A stretch of DNA of 64,000 bases, taken from Symbiodinium natans (lineage: Eukaryota; Sar; Dinophyceae; Suessiales; Symbiodiniaceae). Within the stretch, counting starts at the first letter, position 1. Every line of letters begins with the position of its first letter. The stretch spans positions 566,001 through 630,000 of the forward strand of contig CAJNDS010000735.1 of the NCBI GenBank assembly GCA_905221605.1, given 5' to 3'. The position numbers were made by a program, and so were the translations under genes. The notes beneath the pieces were generated by a model. The model did not search any database, was not told the DNA's origin, and saw only the letters and a program-made list of their open reading frames with translations. Below, one piece after another: positions 31,613 through 42,118 of the stretch.

Positions 31613-31973
31613 AAGGCGGGGCTGGACGTGAGACGCGGTAGCTCGGGGTTTAGGGTTTAGGGTTTGGGGTTTGGGGTTTAGGGTTTAGGGTTTAGGGTTT
31701 AGGGGGTTTAGGGAGTTTAGGGTTTAGGTTGGTTGGTTGGTTCAGAGACACCGATGTGTCATCTCTGGGCAGAGAAGGGGAATGACCTGCGTGCTTGCGC
31801 TTAGGACGTATAGGGTTCAAACTCCCCTCGCAGATCTGCTGCCGTTGGTCGCCTCGCTTGCGACCTGTGGCTTGGGTCAAGCCTCGACGTTCGAGTGCCA
31901 TTCGATCTCGGCCACCCGCACGCAGCTAAAGTCTCAGGGTTTAGGGTTTAGGGTTTAGGGTTTGGGGTATTAG

Positions 31974-32090
31974 GACCCAGAGTAGGGCCCTTATTCCTTT
32001 TGGGAGCTGTTTAGGTTCTCTTATAAACCCCTTCTAACCCCAACAGGGCACCGTTCTTGTTCCCAGGTTACTCTTGGGCCTAGATTACTG
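31974..32090. mobile_element. Family B element, copy 5
   Basis: GACCCAGAGTAGGGCCC at the left and GGTTACTCTTGGGCC at the right, with TAG on both sides. Confidence 0.7.
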
Positions 32091-33093
32091 TAGGTTAGAA
32101 GTCCCCCCGGAACCAAAAAATGAAGGCCAGAACCACTAGTAGTATCCCCAGTTAGAACTAATCGTGGGCAGTTTCCCGAAACGAGTCGTTTTAGGGTTAC
32201 CTATTGTCGTCCGGGCTCTTATGTTATTTAAGCCTAAACCCTGAAAACGTTAACCCTGGTCCCGAGCCTGCAATCCAGGCATTAAGGGTTCCCAGACAGG
32301 ACGATAATGTAGAGGACCCCCAAGCCCTAAACCCTAAACCCCAAACCCTAAACCCTAAACCACTTAGTTAGGGTTTAAGGCTTAGCGTTTATCAGTGCAA
32401 AATAAGATCCTCTGGGTTTGCTGCACGCTTAACCCCGACACCACAAAACTATGCCCGAAGCCCAATGCCCAAAACCTTAGGAATTCCATGATTGTAGTGT
32501 TCTTCCCATGCAAGACAAGATTGAAGGCTCATTGAGTGCAGCAACGTGGACACGCAACCCAGAAAACCGGCAAACAGAAAGCCACAAACAAAAGAAACAC
32601 GACTGCAACGGCGTCACAGACCTGGAAGCCCTTCTCCCTAGACTCTAAACCCAAAACGTCAATTGGAAATCATGGTGAATTCTTCCCTAAACCTTTAAAC
32701 CCCAAAGCCTAAACCCTAAACCCGAAGCCGCAAAATTGCTTACGTATTCGAGCTTTGGTTGTGGGATGGCCCTACCAAACTTTGGCGGGTCAAGAGTTTA
32801 CTGAGGTTCATGTACTACACCTGCAAGAAAAGGGGCCATGGGCCTAATCCCATATACAAAAGGCGATAGCATGTTCGAAATAGCACCCGAGCTTTAGGGG
32901 GGCTTTCGGGCCTGCGAGGGACTTAGCCTTCCTGTTCCCCAAGCCCTAAAAACTTACAAGTGCTCAGGCTTGGGGAATGTGGGATCCAGGTTTCCTATAC
33001 CACAGGATCATCTCTGAAAGAGTTTAGGGCTTAGGGTTTGGGCTTTAGGGTTTACGGTACCTAATACTAGCACTCAAGCCTACGTTCTTCCAG

Positions 33094-33396
33094 GTCTTGC
33101 AGAACTCTGACGGGGTGGAAGTGGTGTCCAGGCTTGGGAGCGAAGCCATTCTGGTTTTGCAGGTGGCTCTCGAAGCTTCTGCCGAAGCGATCATGGCGGA
33201 TATGGCTTTGCTGGCTGACAATTGCTCTCGCCAGACCATCATGCCGCAAGACTTGCGGACTCTTCTCGTTCTTCGGGAAAGGTGGGGCGACGCACTTTTC
33301 CACTATCAGAAGCCAAGAGCACAAGAAGAGCCAGAGCCGGCATCGGCATCGGTGGAGCCGAATGCTACGCCGCCGCCCGCACGTCCATCAGAGAAG
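33094..33396 (+). CDS. Divergent histone H3-like histone fold
   Basis: Follows TACGTTCTTCCAG. Residues from SEAILVLQVALEASAEAIMA through DNCSRQTIMPQDLRTLLVLR align without gaps for about 49 positions to the H3 fold (alpha 2, loop 2, alpha 3): LQ-x-A-x-EA, then R-x-TIMP-x-D and the final R. TIMPQD corresponds to the H3 TIMPKD signature, and the spacing is exact. The N-terminal tail and alpha 1 must lie in other exons. After the fold a Pro/Glu/Ala-rich stretch and a basic KVSVKKRPAAQ replace the normal H3 end; a GTCAGC at 33397 could be a donor, otherwise the frame runs to 33492 through a CA repeat. The usual alpha 2/loop basic residues are partly changed. Role as a working nucleosomal histone is inference. 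Confidence 0.65.
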
Positions 33397-33456
33397 GTCA
33401 GCGTCAAGAAACGGCCAGCGGCCCAAGAGGACATTGAAGGGAAAATATCTTACAAA

Positions 33457-33482
33457 CACACACACACACACACACACACCAC
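33457..33482. repeat. (CA)n microsatellite
   Basis: Thirteen CA units at the 3' side of the H3-like frame, giving a His/Thr run if translated. Confidence 0.95.
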
Positions 33483-33587
33483 ACAGCTATGAAGGAGAAC
33501 TGAAGCTAGGTCACCAGAACCCTTGACACTAAAGCCCAAACCCTAAACACTACTAGTGTTCGCTATAGCCCCAGGCTGGAAACTTGG

Positions 33588-33712
33588 ATGGGAGTTTCCG
33601 AAATTAGGGGGTACCTTGTTGGGGTCCTTATTATGAGGGGATCCTACTGTTTGAGGCTCTATATCAATGGTCCCTTATTTTCGTAGACACCCCCAAATTG
33701 AAGTTCTTGAAT
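33588..33712. mobile_element. Family L element, copy
   Basis: GGGAGTTTCCGAAATTAGGGG at the left and TTATTTTCGTAGACACCCCC at the right, with GGGGTCCTTATTATGAGGGG inside. Confidence 0.6.
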
Positions 33713-33919
33713 AGCAACCCTAGATTGTGCGGCCTTGAGGCCCAGCGGGTTTAGGGTTTCACACTACGTCTTGACGAGAAGCCAGTTTAGGCTGCGCATT
33801 CAGGGAATAGGGCCCCAGAAAGAGACCTTCGGGGCCGCTGCATTTCTGAGTTTGCGGCCTCGTGAGTTTAGAGTTCAGGGTATTCTTGTTTCTGGGCCCC
33901 TCAACCCTAAGCCCTAAAC

Positions 33920-33992
33920 CCTAAACCCTAAACCCCCTAAACCCCCTAAACCCCCTAAACCCCCTAAACCCCCTAAACCCCCTAAACCCTAA
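33920..33992. repeat. CCCCCTAAA nonamer array
   Basis: Seven copies of CCCCCTAAA flanked by canonical CCCTAAA, another locally amplified variant. Confidence 0.9.
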
Positions 33993-34305
33993 ACGTTTCA
34001 AGCCCAGGTCTCCCTGTGGTCTTTGGGCATCTCAGAGCAGTTGCGCCTTGGTCACCTTGGTCCGTCTTCAGTACCGGGGTTTAGAGGGACTTGCGGGTTT
34101 AGGGTTTAGGGTTTAGGGTTTAGGGTTTAGGGTTTAGGGTTTAGGGTTTAGGGTTTAGGGTTTAGGGTTTAGGGTTTAAGGTTCTGTAGGCATGTGCTGC
34201 AAGAGGCGCCCAGTAGAGATGTCCAAGAGTGCCAAAGGTCCGAGCTCTTTCTGGGAAATTCGGAGCACAGGGCATGCCAGTGGCTGGAAAAGGGTCTTTT
34301 ACTAG

Positions 34306-34414
34306 GACTGGCAGTAGGCCCTTTTTTCCCCTTTTTTTAGGGTTGGGGTTCCCTTATAATCCCCTTAAACCCAAAAAATGGGTACCCTTTTAATTCCTAG
34401 GTTACTGCCGGGTC
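34306..34414. mobile_element. Family B element, copy 6
   Basis: GACTGGCAGTAGGCCC at the left and GGTTACTGCCGGGTC at the right. The left and right ends carry matching changes (GGCAGTA and TACTGCC), suggesting the arms evolve in concert. Confidence 0.75.
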
Positions 34415-34560
34415 TACTTTAGCTGACATGCAAGAGAGGTGATGAAAATGCAAGGAATATGGGTGATCAAATGCTGCTAGACCCTAAACCCTAAATACCC
34501 TAAACCCTAAACCCTGAACCCTAAACCCTAAACCCTAACCCTTTTTTGGTGCATCCCCAG

Positions 34561-34609
34561 GCACCAAAAGCCCGAGTTGCAGCAGTTTGCCAAGGAGCTC
34601 TGCGCTCAG
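34561..34609 (+). CDS. 49-nt exon candidate
   Basis: Between GCATCCCCAG and GTCAGC: one base plus 16 codons, HQKPELQQFAKELCAQ. Helical, Gln/Glu-rich. Possibly part of an OPR-like gene. Confidence 0.55.
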
Positions 34610-35180
34610 GTCAGCTCAAGAATTCGAGCTCGGGATGTAGGGTTCAGGTTATGTTTTAAGGCTATAGTTTTTTTTTTTTTTTTTTTTTTTTCAAAGGGGT
34701 GTTTTAGTTTAGTTATGTTTTTGTTTTAGGGGGGTTTTAGGGGGTTTTAGGTCTTTGCTGTTTTTTCTTGAAGTACGATTGCTACCCTTATCGCTCTGAA
34801 GGCTACTACCGGTACGGAGCATCCCCCAAGCTGCTAGCTTTCACACGTGAACCGGAACTCCAAATCCCCCTGGCCCAAAAGCCCTAAACCGTAAACCCGC
34901 AACAGTAAACCCGAAACCCTAGACCCTAACCCCTAAACCCTAATCCCTAATCCCTAATCCTTACTCCCAAACCTCACTCACGGCAGGGCTTTCAGAAGCG
35001 CTGCAATCGCTGCAGTGTGGGTTCGACGTAGATGCATCCGCCTGGAGGATTTCGCGGCTACGTACACGCTCGTTAGAGCTGCGAAGAGTTCAGGGCCTCT
35101 TGACCCCAAGCCCTAAACCCTAAACCCTAAACCCTAAACCCTAAACCCTAAAGATCAGCCCCGGTTTAAAGAGATCAGGT
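34600..35180. other. Mostly non-coding
   Basis: A poly-T tract at 34670-34692, GGGGTTTTAG repeats, CCCTAATC and CCCTAAA arrays (34910-34965, 35108-35152). No exon is convincing. Confidence 0.5.
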
Positions 35181-35186
35181 TAGCAG

Positions 35187-35619
35187 AGGTCGCGATCCTC
35201 CTGGCTTCGGCGATGAACGCGCAGCCGCATGGCCTCAACCTTCAGCTGGGTTTTGGAGTACTAGGGTTTAGGGTTTAGGGTTGAGGGTTGAGGGTAGAGG
35301 GTAGAGGGTTGAGGGTTTAGGGTTTTGGAGTACCATACTTTAATACTTGTTGTTGGTTCTGTTTTTTTTAAAGCTACTTTTTACCCAAAAAGTATATACT
35401 TTGTTCCCAGGGTCTGCTCCAAAGTAGGGTCAGCATGCTCATGCGGATGTGCTGAAGAGAGGCTTGGTTCAGAAGGTGAGTCTTCTGTATTTATGGCCCC
35501 TTTTTGGGGGTACCCTAAATAAGAGGGGACCGCCTTATACAAGTAGCACCAAAAGGGGCCATAGTTTAGACAAGTCACCAGATGAAGCGGTTGAGGAGGC
35601 AAAGTTTGCTGGGTATGAG
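35187..35619 (+). CDS. Three-exon model across two different elements
   Basis: Exon 1 (35187-35257) follows GTTAGCAG, reads VAILLASAMNAQPHGLNLQL then GFG. Exon 2 (35428-35475) reads GQHAHADVLKRGLVQK before GTGAGT. Exon 3 (35575-35619) reads SPDEAVEEAKFAGYE before a second GTGAGT. All junctions are phase 0. Intron 1 is a family C copy with a nested telomere-type array; intron 2 contains a family L-like palindrome. The protein is unknown, helical and charged. Confidence 0.65.
35245..35425 (+). mobile_element. Family C element with nested array and duplicated left end
   Basis: GGGTTTTGGAGTAC occurs at 35248-35261 and again at 35320-35333, on either side of a TTTAGGG/TTGAGGG array. The rest of the element (35320-35425) is a normal family C copy. 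Confidence 0.75.
35485..35574 (+). mobile_element. Family L-like palindrome
   Basis: TTATGGCCCCTTTTTGGGG at the left and CCAAAAGGGGCCATAG at the right, with GAGGGGACCGCC inside. Confidence 0.7.
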
Positions 35620-35699
35620 GTGAGTCCGCGTCGTGTCAGCTGTGATTCCCAGCTTCATTGAAGCTCCTTGCGCTTGGCATCGTGGTGTGACATTGCTGC

Positions 35700-35848
35700 T
35701 AAACCCTAAACCCTGCACCCTACACACTAAACCCTAAACCCTAAACCCTAAACCCTAAACCCTAAACCCTAAACCCTAAACCCTAAACCCTAAACCCTAC
35801 ACCCTAAACCCTAAACCCTAAACCCCGAACCCTGAACCCTGAACCCTA
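35700..35848. repeat. CCCTAAA array
   Basis: About 20 units with CCCTACA and CCCTGAA variants at its ends. Confidence 0.9.
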
Positions 35849-35863
35849 CTCCTGAGTCCCCAG

Positions 35864-35945
35864 GATGTTGGCGAACTGCGCCTGGGGCGCTTGCCGCGTT
35901 GGCCTGGCGGACGGGAGCCGCTTCTATGACGCGATGGCGACGGCA
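35864..35945 (+). CDS. OPR/RAP-like exon
   Basis: After CCCCAG the frame reads MLANCAWGACRVGLADGSRF then YDAMATA. LANxAWGxxRxGxxDxxxFDA-like spacing is the classical look of one helical repeat in OPR/RAP proteins. Confidence 0.6.
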
Positions 35946-36057
35946 GGCCACAGGGTTCAGGGTTCAGGGTTTAGGGTTTAGGATTTAGGGTTTAGGGTTT
36001 AGGGTATAAGTCTAAGTGGGCTTGCCGAGAGGGACCTGCACTTGCTAAAAAGAAAAA

Positions 36058-36160
36058 AATGGTCAGTCCTCTATAATAAGGGTCCCTGTTTGGGTACCCT
36101 ATTAATGGGGGGGCCGTCTTATAATGAGGACCCCAAAAAGGATCACATTTTAGAGACATG
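36058..36160. mobile_element. Family L-like palindrome
   Basis: GGTCAGTCCTCTATAATAAG and TTATAATGAGGACCCC with GTTTGGGTACCC inside. Confidence 0.55.
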
Positions 36161-38320
36161 GCCACTTATACCTGAAGTTTGTGTGTGTGTGTGTGTTCCG
36201 TTTAACAGGTATAAAGGCTACTCTAGGCAAGGCTTAGTGGCTTAGTGCGCCTTTCACTGGGTACCTGGTTAATTTCCGTACGGTTCTGACACTAGCCCAA
36301 TAAAGGATCTAAGACGAAGGGTGCAGGTAAGGGTTGGGCATATCGGGGGCCTAAGGAGTCGAAGTTTAGGGGTTTAGGGTTTAGAGTTTAGGGTTTAGGG
36401 TTTAGGGTTTTGGGTTTTGGGTTTAGGTGTCAATCAGGATTACCTGGAAGCCCCACAAAACGCGAAATATGGTCTCTTGTTCCGCCTAGAGGTACCTCAA
36501 TTTTTGACGAGTGACTGGTACGGTGCCCCCCCAAGAAGAACTACAAAGAAAGGTCGGGGTAGGTCAGTGCCTTTCAGGCTTTAGGACTTTGAGGAAGTGT
36601 TGGGTTTGGGGTCTATTCTTCAGGGTTTTGGGCTATTCTTTAAGGGGGGTCCTTTCGATTAATGAACCCTACGATCCCTCGATAGCATCGGGTATCTATG
36701 GGGCGGCTGAGACGTAGGCAACCATGAAGTCTCTGAGCGCATACACCCTTTATTGCCGAATGAGAACAGATGGGCGCGGACAACTCGGGACATGATCCGA
36801 ACACTTTTCGACCATCGGATCACCAAAACCGTTTGTAGGATTGTAGGATGTCTCTCAAGACTTGCGAAGGTGCCATGTGCTTATCCTTCCATGGTCCCAA
36901 TATCCCTGTGATGATTTTAGGGCCCCTTCAACCCTAAACCAGAGTTTTAGCGGTTTAGGGTTGAGGAGGTTCATTTTGGTAAATGCCCATGTCGTTCGCC
37001 TTAACCTCGATCCTGGTCGTTTCATGCCATGGATGTTGGGCGTGGCAGCTTCGTGGCAGTCGTGGCATACATGGTTAATCGGGATTATCATAGGGGGTAC
37101 TAGAATCCCTATTGAGGACTGTTAGTATAAGGGGGAGCATCCCAAGGCATAAACATAAATGCGCAGACCAATGGTGAATGCATTGAGTCGGCTACAACCA
37201 TTTCAAGGTTCAGGCTGTTCTAAATTCGGGGGCCCCTTTCGGCAACAAAAAGCCTTAGATAGAAAGGAACCCCCTCCCCCACATGCTGCCGCGCAGCTTT
37301 CTTCACACTAGCCATAACCCCAAGCCCCAGACCCCAAACCCTAAACCCTGAACCCTAAGCCCCAAACCCTAATTGAACCATAATATCACTTTGAACCCTA
37401 AACCCTAGACCCTAGACCCTAGACCTAGACCTTAAACCCTAAACCCTAAACCCGAAGCCCTAAGCCCTAAGCCCTAAACCCTAAACCCTAAACCCTAACC
37501 AGCAGCCTTCATCACCCATCCAACCAACAGCAGGGCTGGTGATGCTGCGGACAAAGAATCTCGGTAGGGGGGGACCTTGGGAATGTTTGTTTTTGTTTCC
37601 CTTTGTTGGGCTTTGGGTTCTTGGGGTTTAGTGTTTCGGGTTTCGGGTTTAGGGTTCTCATGGTTTAGGGTGTAGGGCTTAGGGTTTGAGACTCTGTTTT
37701 TAATCTTTAGGAATCTTCCATAAGGTTCAAGACCATAACCCACCAAGGAATGCCGCAGTTCTTGACCAGCACATTTGCGGCCTGCTGTGGACTTTCGCAA
37801 AGATTGAGGCGCAGATGTTCGGGCCGAGGGGGGGGCATTAGGGGGGGTAGAAGGGGGGTATTCGCGAATGGGGGGGCTGGGAGTTTAGGGTGTAGAGTTT
37901 AGGAAGCAAAGCATGAACTTCGACTACAAAAGAACCACCCCCCCCTTGCCACGAACAACCACTCCGCGGGCTCTTCGGGCTTTAGGGTTTAGGGTTTAGG
38001 GTTTCTTCTTATCGCCAAGTTCAAGCTAGACCCTAATTTTTAAACATTTAAAAACCTGAGCCCTTAACCCGAGTTGTCGGTCTGCAGCGTCTTCATTGCC
38101 TGTTTAAGTTGCTCAACTCGTATGTGTCAGGTTGAAGGGTTCAGGGGTTCAGGCTTTAGGGTGCAAGGGCTGAAGGGGCCCGAACCCCTAAACTCTAATC
38201 TTAATGGGCGTTCTGGCACCCATGGTTAAATTTGCTGAGGGAAATAAAGGCACATAAAGAAATCATGAGATACTTCTAAGTCCGGACCCATGTGAACATT
38301 TTTCTTAGCTTTATGGACGG
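36160..38320. other. No firm gene
   Basis: Contains a (GT)n at 36178-36196, part of a family E element (37076-37144), CCCTAAA-type arrays (37320-37500) and several short open frames without matching splice phases. Confidence 0.45.
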
Positions 38321-38980
38321 TTTCGAATGTGTGTTTTCGACCTGGGGCGCACTTGCGGGGGCGCGCAGGCCACCCTAAACCCTAAACCCTACACCCTTTT
38401 GTGGAAGCTCCACGAAGAGTCCGGCGTGAACTTCACAAAGAGTATGTTTGTTGCCCCAAAGACCCAGAGTTCGTCTCTGAACATTTTAGGGTTTAGGGAA
38501 TGCCCCACCAGGTCCAAACCGAGAGGACGAGGCTCGGGCAAGCTTTGCCCCCTCCTGCCCGCGGTTGGTTTTAGACCCTAGAGCTAAGCGGCCTAAACAC
38601 AGGCCCCATACGATGAGCCCTAAGCCAAACTCGCCCCAGGGTAACTTCTGTCCTAAAACCTACGACATGCAACCCTATTTAAACCCGAAGCCCTAAACCC
38701 TACACCCTAAACCCTACACCCTAGACCCTACATGCCATATACCCTTCACTGCATAACCCTTGAATGACGGGGGAGACAGACCCGCGACCAGCTTCGAAAC
38801 TGATGCCTCACTTCGGCGGAAAAGTGTGTAGGTGTGATAAGCATTCTGCGTGCAGGAGCTTGGTGTCTGTGTGTGTATGGCAAGATGAAGCTCCCTGAAA
38901 CCCAAAGTCTTACTGGGGTTTGGGGTTTAGGGTTTAGGGTTTAGGCTTTAGGGTTTCGGGCTTAGGATGCCCTGACACAG

Positions 38981-39211
38981 AACGCGGAAGCCGCAGCTTG
39001 AGGCAGTTCATGCTACACGTTGCGAAGGAGGGCCGACGCGGCGCCTTGCTGTTGACTTGGTAGCCCAGTGGTACCCTTTTCCCTGTTTTGGTTCAAGGTT
39101 CCCTTATAAAGTAACCAAACCCTAAACTCTAAACCCTAAACCCTAAACCCTTATCTAGAAGATGGCAACTGGGCTACCAAGTTGAAGTTAAAGGCGTTTG
39201 GCTGCAATTCG
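38981..39211 (+). CDS. Two-exon model spliced across family F
   Basis: Exon 1 (38981-39059) follows GACACAG, reads TRKPQLEAVHATRCEGGPTR then RLAVDL, and ends before GTAGCCCAGT. Exon 2 (39182-39211) follows GGGCTACCAAG in phase 0, reads LKLKAFGCNS, and ends before GTCTGCCCTTGG, the start of a family O element. The intron is a complete family F element. Exon 1 is open in another frame too, but only this one joins in phase. Confidence 0.55.
39057..39184 (+). mobile_element. Family F element with nested CCCTAAA array
   Basis: TTGGTAGCCCAGTGGTACCC and GGCAACTGGGCTACCAA. Compared with the 52.6-kb copy, the right interior AAAAAGGGGCACCC is replaced by about five CCCTAAA units. Confidence 0.75.
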
Positions 39212-39432
39212 GTCTGCCCTTGGGAGATTTGATATTTCCCCCTTTTTGCGGGTTCAAGAGGATCATCCTTAGGAATCCGAGTAGTAAAGAGTAAGAGTCA
39301 GTAGGTATCCTTTTAATCTTTTTTGGGTAGTACAATCCCCTTAGAATCCCAAAGGTTAAGCTTGAATTCCCCCAGGTTACTGGACAACTAAGGCTCTAAG
39401 GAGTTTTTTTTCAGAGGGTTTTACGGGGCCAT
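39212..39432 (+). mobile_element. Family O-related element, expanded
   Basis: Starts GTCTGCCCTTGGGAGATTTG, has GGTTCAAGAGGATCATCC, an inserted segment with GTTACTGGACAAC, then CAGAGGGTTTTACGGGGCCA. Confidence 0.5.
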
Positions 39433-39580
39433 CCTGCCCTATTGTGGACGGAGTGTCGCCTAGCCAAACGAACTGCTTTTGAGGTTCATGCCCACACTCT
39501 ACTTGAGTTGCGCCCTAAACCCTAAATACCCTAAACCCTAAATACCCTAAACCCTAAACCCTTGGGCCACCTGACGCAAG

Positions 39581-39642
39581 GTGGGCGCCTCTGGCACATG
39601 TCGCATTACCACCTGGCCAGTGTGGCGTGGGCGCTGGCGAAG
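39581..39642 (+). CDS. OPR/RAP-like exon with GC-type donor
   Basis: After CTGACGCAAG, 20 codons: GRLWHMSHYHLASVAWALAK, ending before GCCTGC. HLASVAWALAK is the same repeat pattern as at 29.5 and 31.5 kb. Confidence 0.6.
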
Positions 39643-39653
39643 GCCTGCTCTTG

Positions 39654-39738
39654 ACCCTAAACCCTAAACCCTAAACCCTAAACCCTAAACCCTAAACCCT
39701 AAACCCTAAACCCTAAACCCTAAACCCTAAACCCTAAA
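39654..39738. repeat. CCCTAAA array
   Basis: Twelve near-perfect units starting eleven bases after the preceding exon. Confidence 0.95.
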
Positions 39739-39739
39739 C

Positions 39740-40360
39740 GAGTTTTGAAGATCATGGCAGTTCGTTTGAACCCTCAGCCCTGTAACACGGGAAGATGCCC
39801 TCTTTGTATGGTTCCTTCAGAGCGAACAAGAATCGTTCCGATGCTGTGCAAGCAAGCCGCGCTGCGTTCAAGGACGTGCCTCGCCAATTCTCAACATCAA
39901 AGCCCCTGAATGAAGTACCTTCCCCTCCCTGATTGTTCCCCACCTCCGTTTGCAAAACGGTCTCTCCGGAACATAGGGTCGGCCAAGCCGCATAAGTTCT
40001 AGGACCAAAGGTTTATGAAGCAGCTTTCTGTCCACCATGTTCGGTTGCTCTTCCTCAACAGGAACATGATCACACGCCAACACGACATGACTGGTGCAAT
40101 TCACAGAGCAACCGCCCCTGCCGGAGTCATGCCCCCAAACCCCAAACCCTAGAAACCTCGCAGCTCGTAACCCTAAACCCTATAAACCTCGTAAACTCTA
40201 AACCCTGAACCCTAACCCCTAAACCCGAAACCCTAAGCAAACCACATATAAACCCTAAGCTCTAAACCCTGAACCCTAACCCCTAGACCCTAAACCCTAA
40301 GCAAACCTCATAAAACCCTACGCGCTGTACTGCAACCACCTAAATGCAAACAAAAATGCT
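39740..40360. other. No firm gene
   Basis: Two overlapping minus-strand frames (67 and 78 codons) share the segment 39868-39955 and neither is clearly protein-like. Degenerate CCCTAAA-type sequence at 40130-40320. Confidence 0.4.
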
Positions 40361-40364
40361 GTGT

Positions 40365-40466
40365 CTTGGAGTACTATACTTTAATACTTGTTTTTTGGTC
40401 TTGGGCTCCTACTATAGCTAATTATACCTAAAAAGTATATACTTTTTGTCCAGGGTCTACTCCAAA
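40365..40466 (+). mobile_element. Family C element, copy 5, joined to an array
   Basis: CTTGGAGTACTATACTTTAA at the left and GTCTACTCCAAA at the right; the terminal AAA is shared with the first CCCTAAA unit of the array that follows. Confidence 0.8.
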
Positions 40467-40467
40467 C

Positions 40468-41040
40468 CCTAAACCCTAAACCCTAAACCCTAAACCCTAA
40501 ACCCTAAACCCTAAACCCTAAACCCTAAACCCTAAACCCCAGAAAAAAAATTGGGTTGAGGGCGACTTGGCATCCTGAGCCCCCCCCTTGGTCGCATGCT
40601 TGGTGCAGCTTTTCAAAGTTCAGGGCTTAGGGTTTAGGGTTTAGGGTTTAGGGTTTAGGGTTTAGGGTTTAGGGTTTAGGGTTTAGGGTTTAGGGTTTAG
40701 GGTGTAGGGTTTAGGGTTTAGGGTTTAGGGTTTCGGGGGCTCAGTCCCGCGGAAACCCTGAAACCCCTGTGACCCGGGAGGCCTTTACGCCGGATGGCCA
40801 GGTGCTGAGACAGGACCCAGCCCTGTCATCCCGAAAGGGTTTGGGGTTCAAGGGTTTAGGGTTTAGGGTTTAGGGTTTAGGGTTTAGGGTTTAGGGTTTA
40901 GGGTTTAGGGTTTAGGGTTTAGGGTTTAGGGTTTAGGGTTTAGGGTTTAGGGTTTAGGGTTTAGGGTTTAGGGGTTTGCGGGTTTGCGGGTTAGGGGTTT
41001 AGGGGTTTAGGGTTTAGGGTTTAGGGTTTAGGGTTGAGGT
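40468..41040. repeat. Arrays of both orientations around one exon
   Basis: CCCTAAA at 40468-40540, TTTAGGG at 40625-40735 and 40850-41040 (the last with TTTGCGGG and TTTAGGGG octamers). Confidence 0.9.
40777..40838 (+). CDS. Exon candidate
   Basis: Reads EAFTPDGQVLRQDPALSSRK and ends at a GTTTGGGG. Unknown protein. Confidence 0.45.
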
Positions 41041-41567
41041 TCCCTTGAACCCAGAGTAGGCCCATAGCCCCTTTTTACAGGAGTTGGGTTGCCTTCTAAG
41101 CCCCTTTGAGCGAACAAGGGCATCCAGAAGCTTTCAGGTTTAGGGTTAAAGGGCTTCAGCCAAGGGGATTCAATCCTAAATCCCTAGTGCTAGGTTGAGT
41201 GGGTCCATGTGCCAAGAGGATGTCCTCTCGGCTCTCCGTCCGCTCACGCCTCCTGAACCCCGAAGCCTTCAGTGCCTAAGCCCTAAACCCTCAGCCCTAA
41301 ACCCTAGCCCATGTAAGGGTGCTCTTTGGACGGAACACAGCTACCTGCAGCTAGCACAAGCCCTAAGGACCTCAGGCCTCAACCCTACAAGCATGCCCAA
41401 GCCCAATGCATACATGCATGAGTTTAGGGTTTAGGGTTTAGGGTTTAGGGTTTAGAGTTTATAGGGTTTAGGGTTAGGGTTTAGGGTTTAGGGTTTAGGG
41501 TTAGGGCTTAGGACCCAAAGCGCTGCACAGGAGAAACCCCCTGCTGTACCCTCCAAAGCCTCCAAAG

Positions 41568-41650
41568 CCTTCCGAAGGAAGCCTTGCCGGCGCTTCAAGA
41601 CGAGCACATCGCGGAGCCAATGCTCCTTGCGCTTTCCGTGGCTGCCCAAC
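41568..41650 (+). CDS. Exon candidate, helical
   Basis: After CCAAAG: one base, then 27 codons, LPKEALPALQDEHIAEPMLL then ALSVAAQ, and C before GTGTCT. Helical, compatible with the OPR-like set but not diagnostic. Confidence 0.55.
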
Positions 41651-41729
41651 GTGTCTTTGTCATAGTTGGGTTTAGGGTTGAGGGTTGAGGGTTTAAGGTT
41701 TAGGGTATATAGGGTTATGCTTTAGGTCT

Positions 41730-41873
41730 TCGGATTTGGTAACATTTTTTGATTTTTAAGGGTGCTTAAACCCAATTAGGACTACAATTTTGTCATTTTT
41801 GATACCCTTAAGGGTACTTAAACCCAACAAGGACCATAATTTTCCATTTTTAATACCCAAAACCATGAACTAG
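41730..41873 (+). mobile_element. Element-like intron sequence
   Basis: Two repeats of TTTTTGAT/TACCCTTAAGGGTACTTAAACCCAA-type sequence followed by CATGAACTAG, used as acceptor of the next exon. Confidence 0.5.
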
Positions 41874-41971
41874 GTGTCTGCGAAGATCCGCGGCCTTTTC
41901 GGGCCAAGGCAGGGTCGGAGGAGTTGTTTGCTGAGCTGCTTGCAGAGGTTTTTGTTGTTCGGCTTCGTGAG
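41874..41971 (+). CDS. Exon with array-supplied donor
   Basis: Two bases then 32 codons: CEDPRPFRAKAGSEELFAEL followed by LAEVFVVRLRE, ending GAG directly against GTTTAGGG. Acidic helix plus beta strand; unknown protein. One of the clearest coding blocks. Confidence 0.65.
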
Positions 41972-42118
41972 GTTTAGGGTTTAGGGTTTAGGGTTTAGGG
42001 TTTAGGGTTTAGGGTTTAGGGTTTAGGGTTTAGGGTTTAGGGTTTAGGGTTTAGGGTTTAGGGTTTAGGGTTTAGGGTTTAGGGTTCAGGGTTTAGGGTT
42101 TAGGGTTTAGGGTTAGGG
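41972..42118. repeat. TTTAGGG array
   Basis: About 20 units; the first bases are the donor of the preceding exon. Confidence 0.95.
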
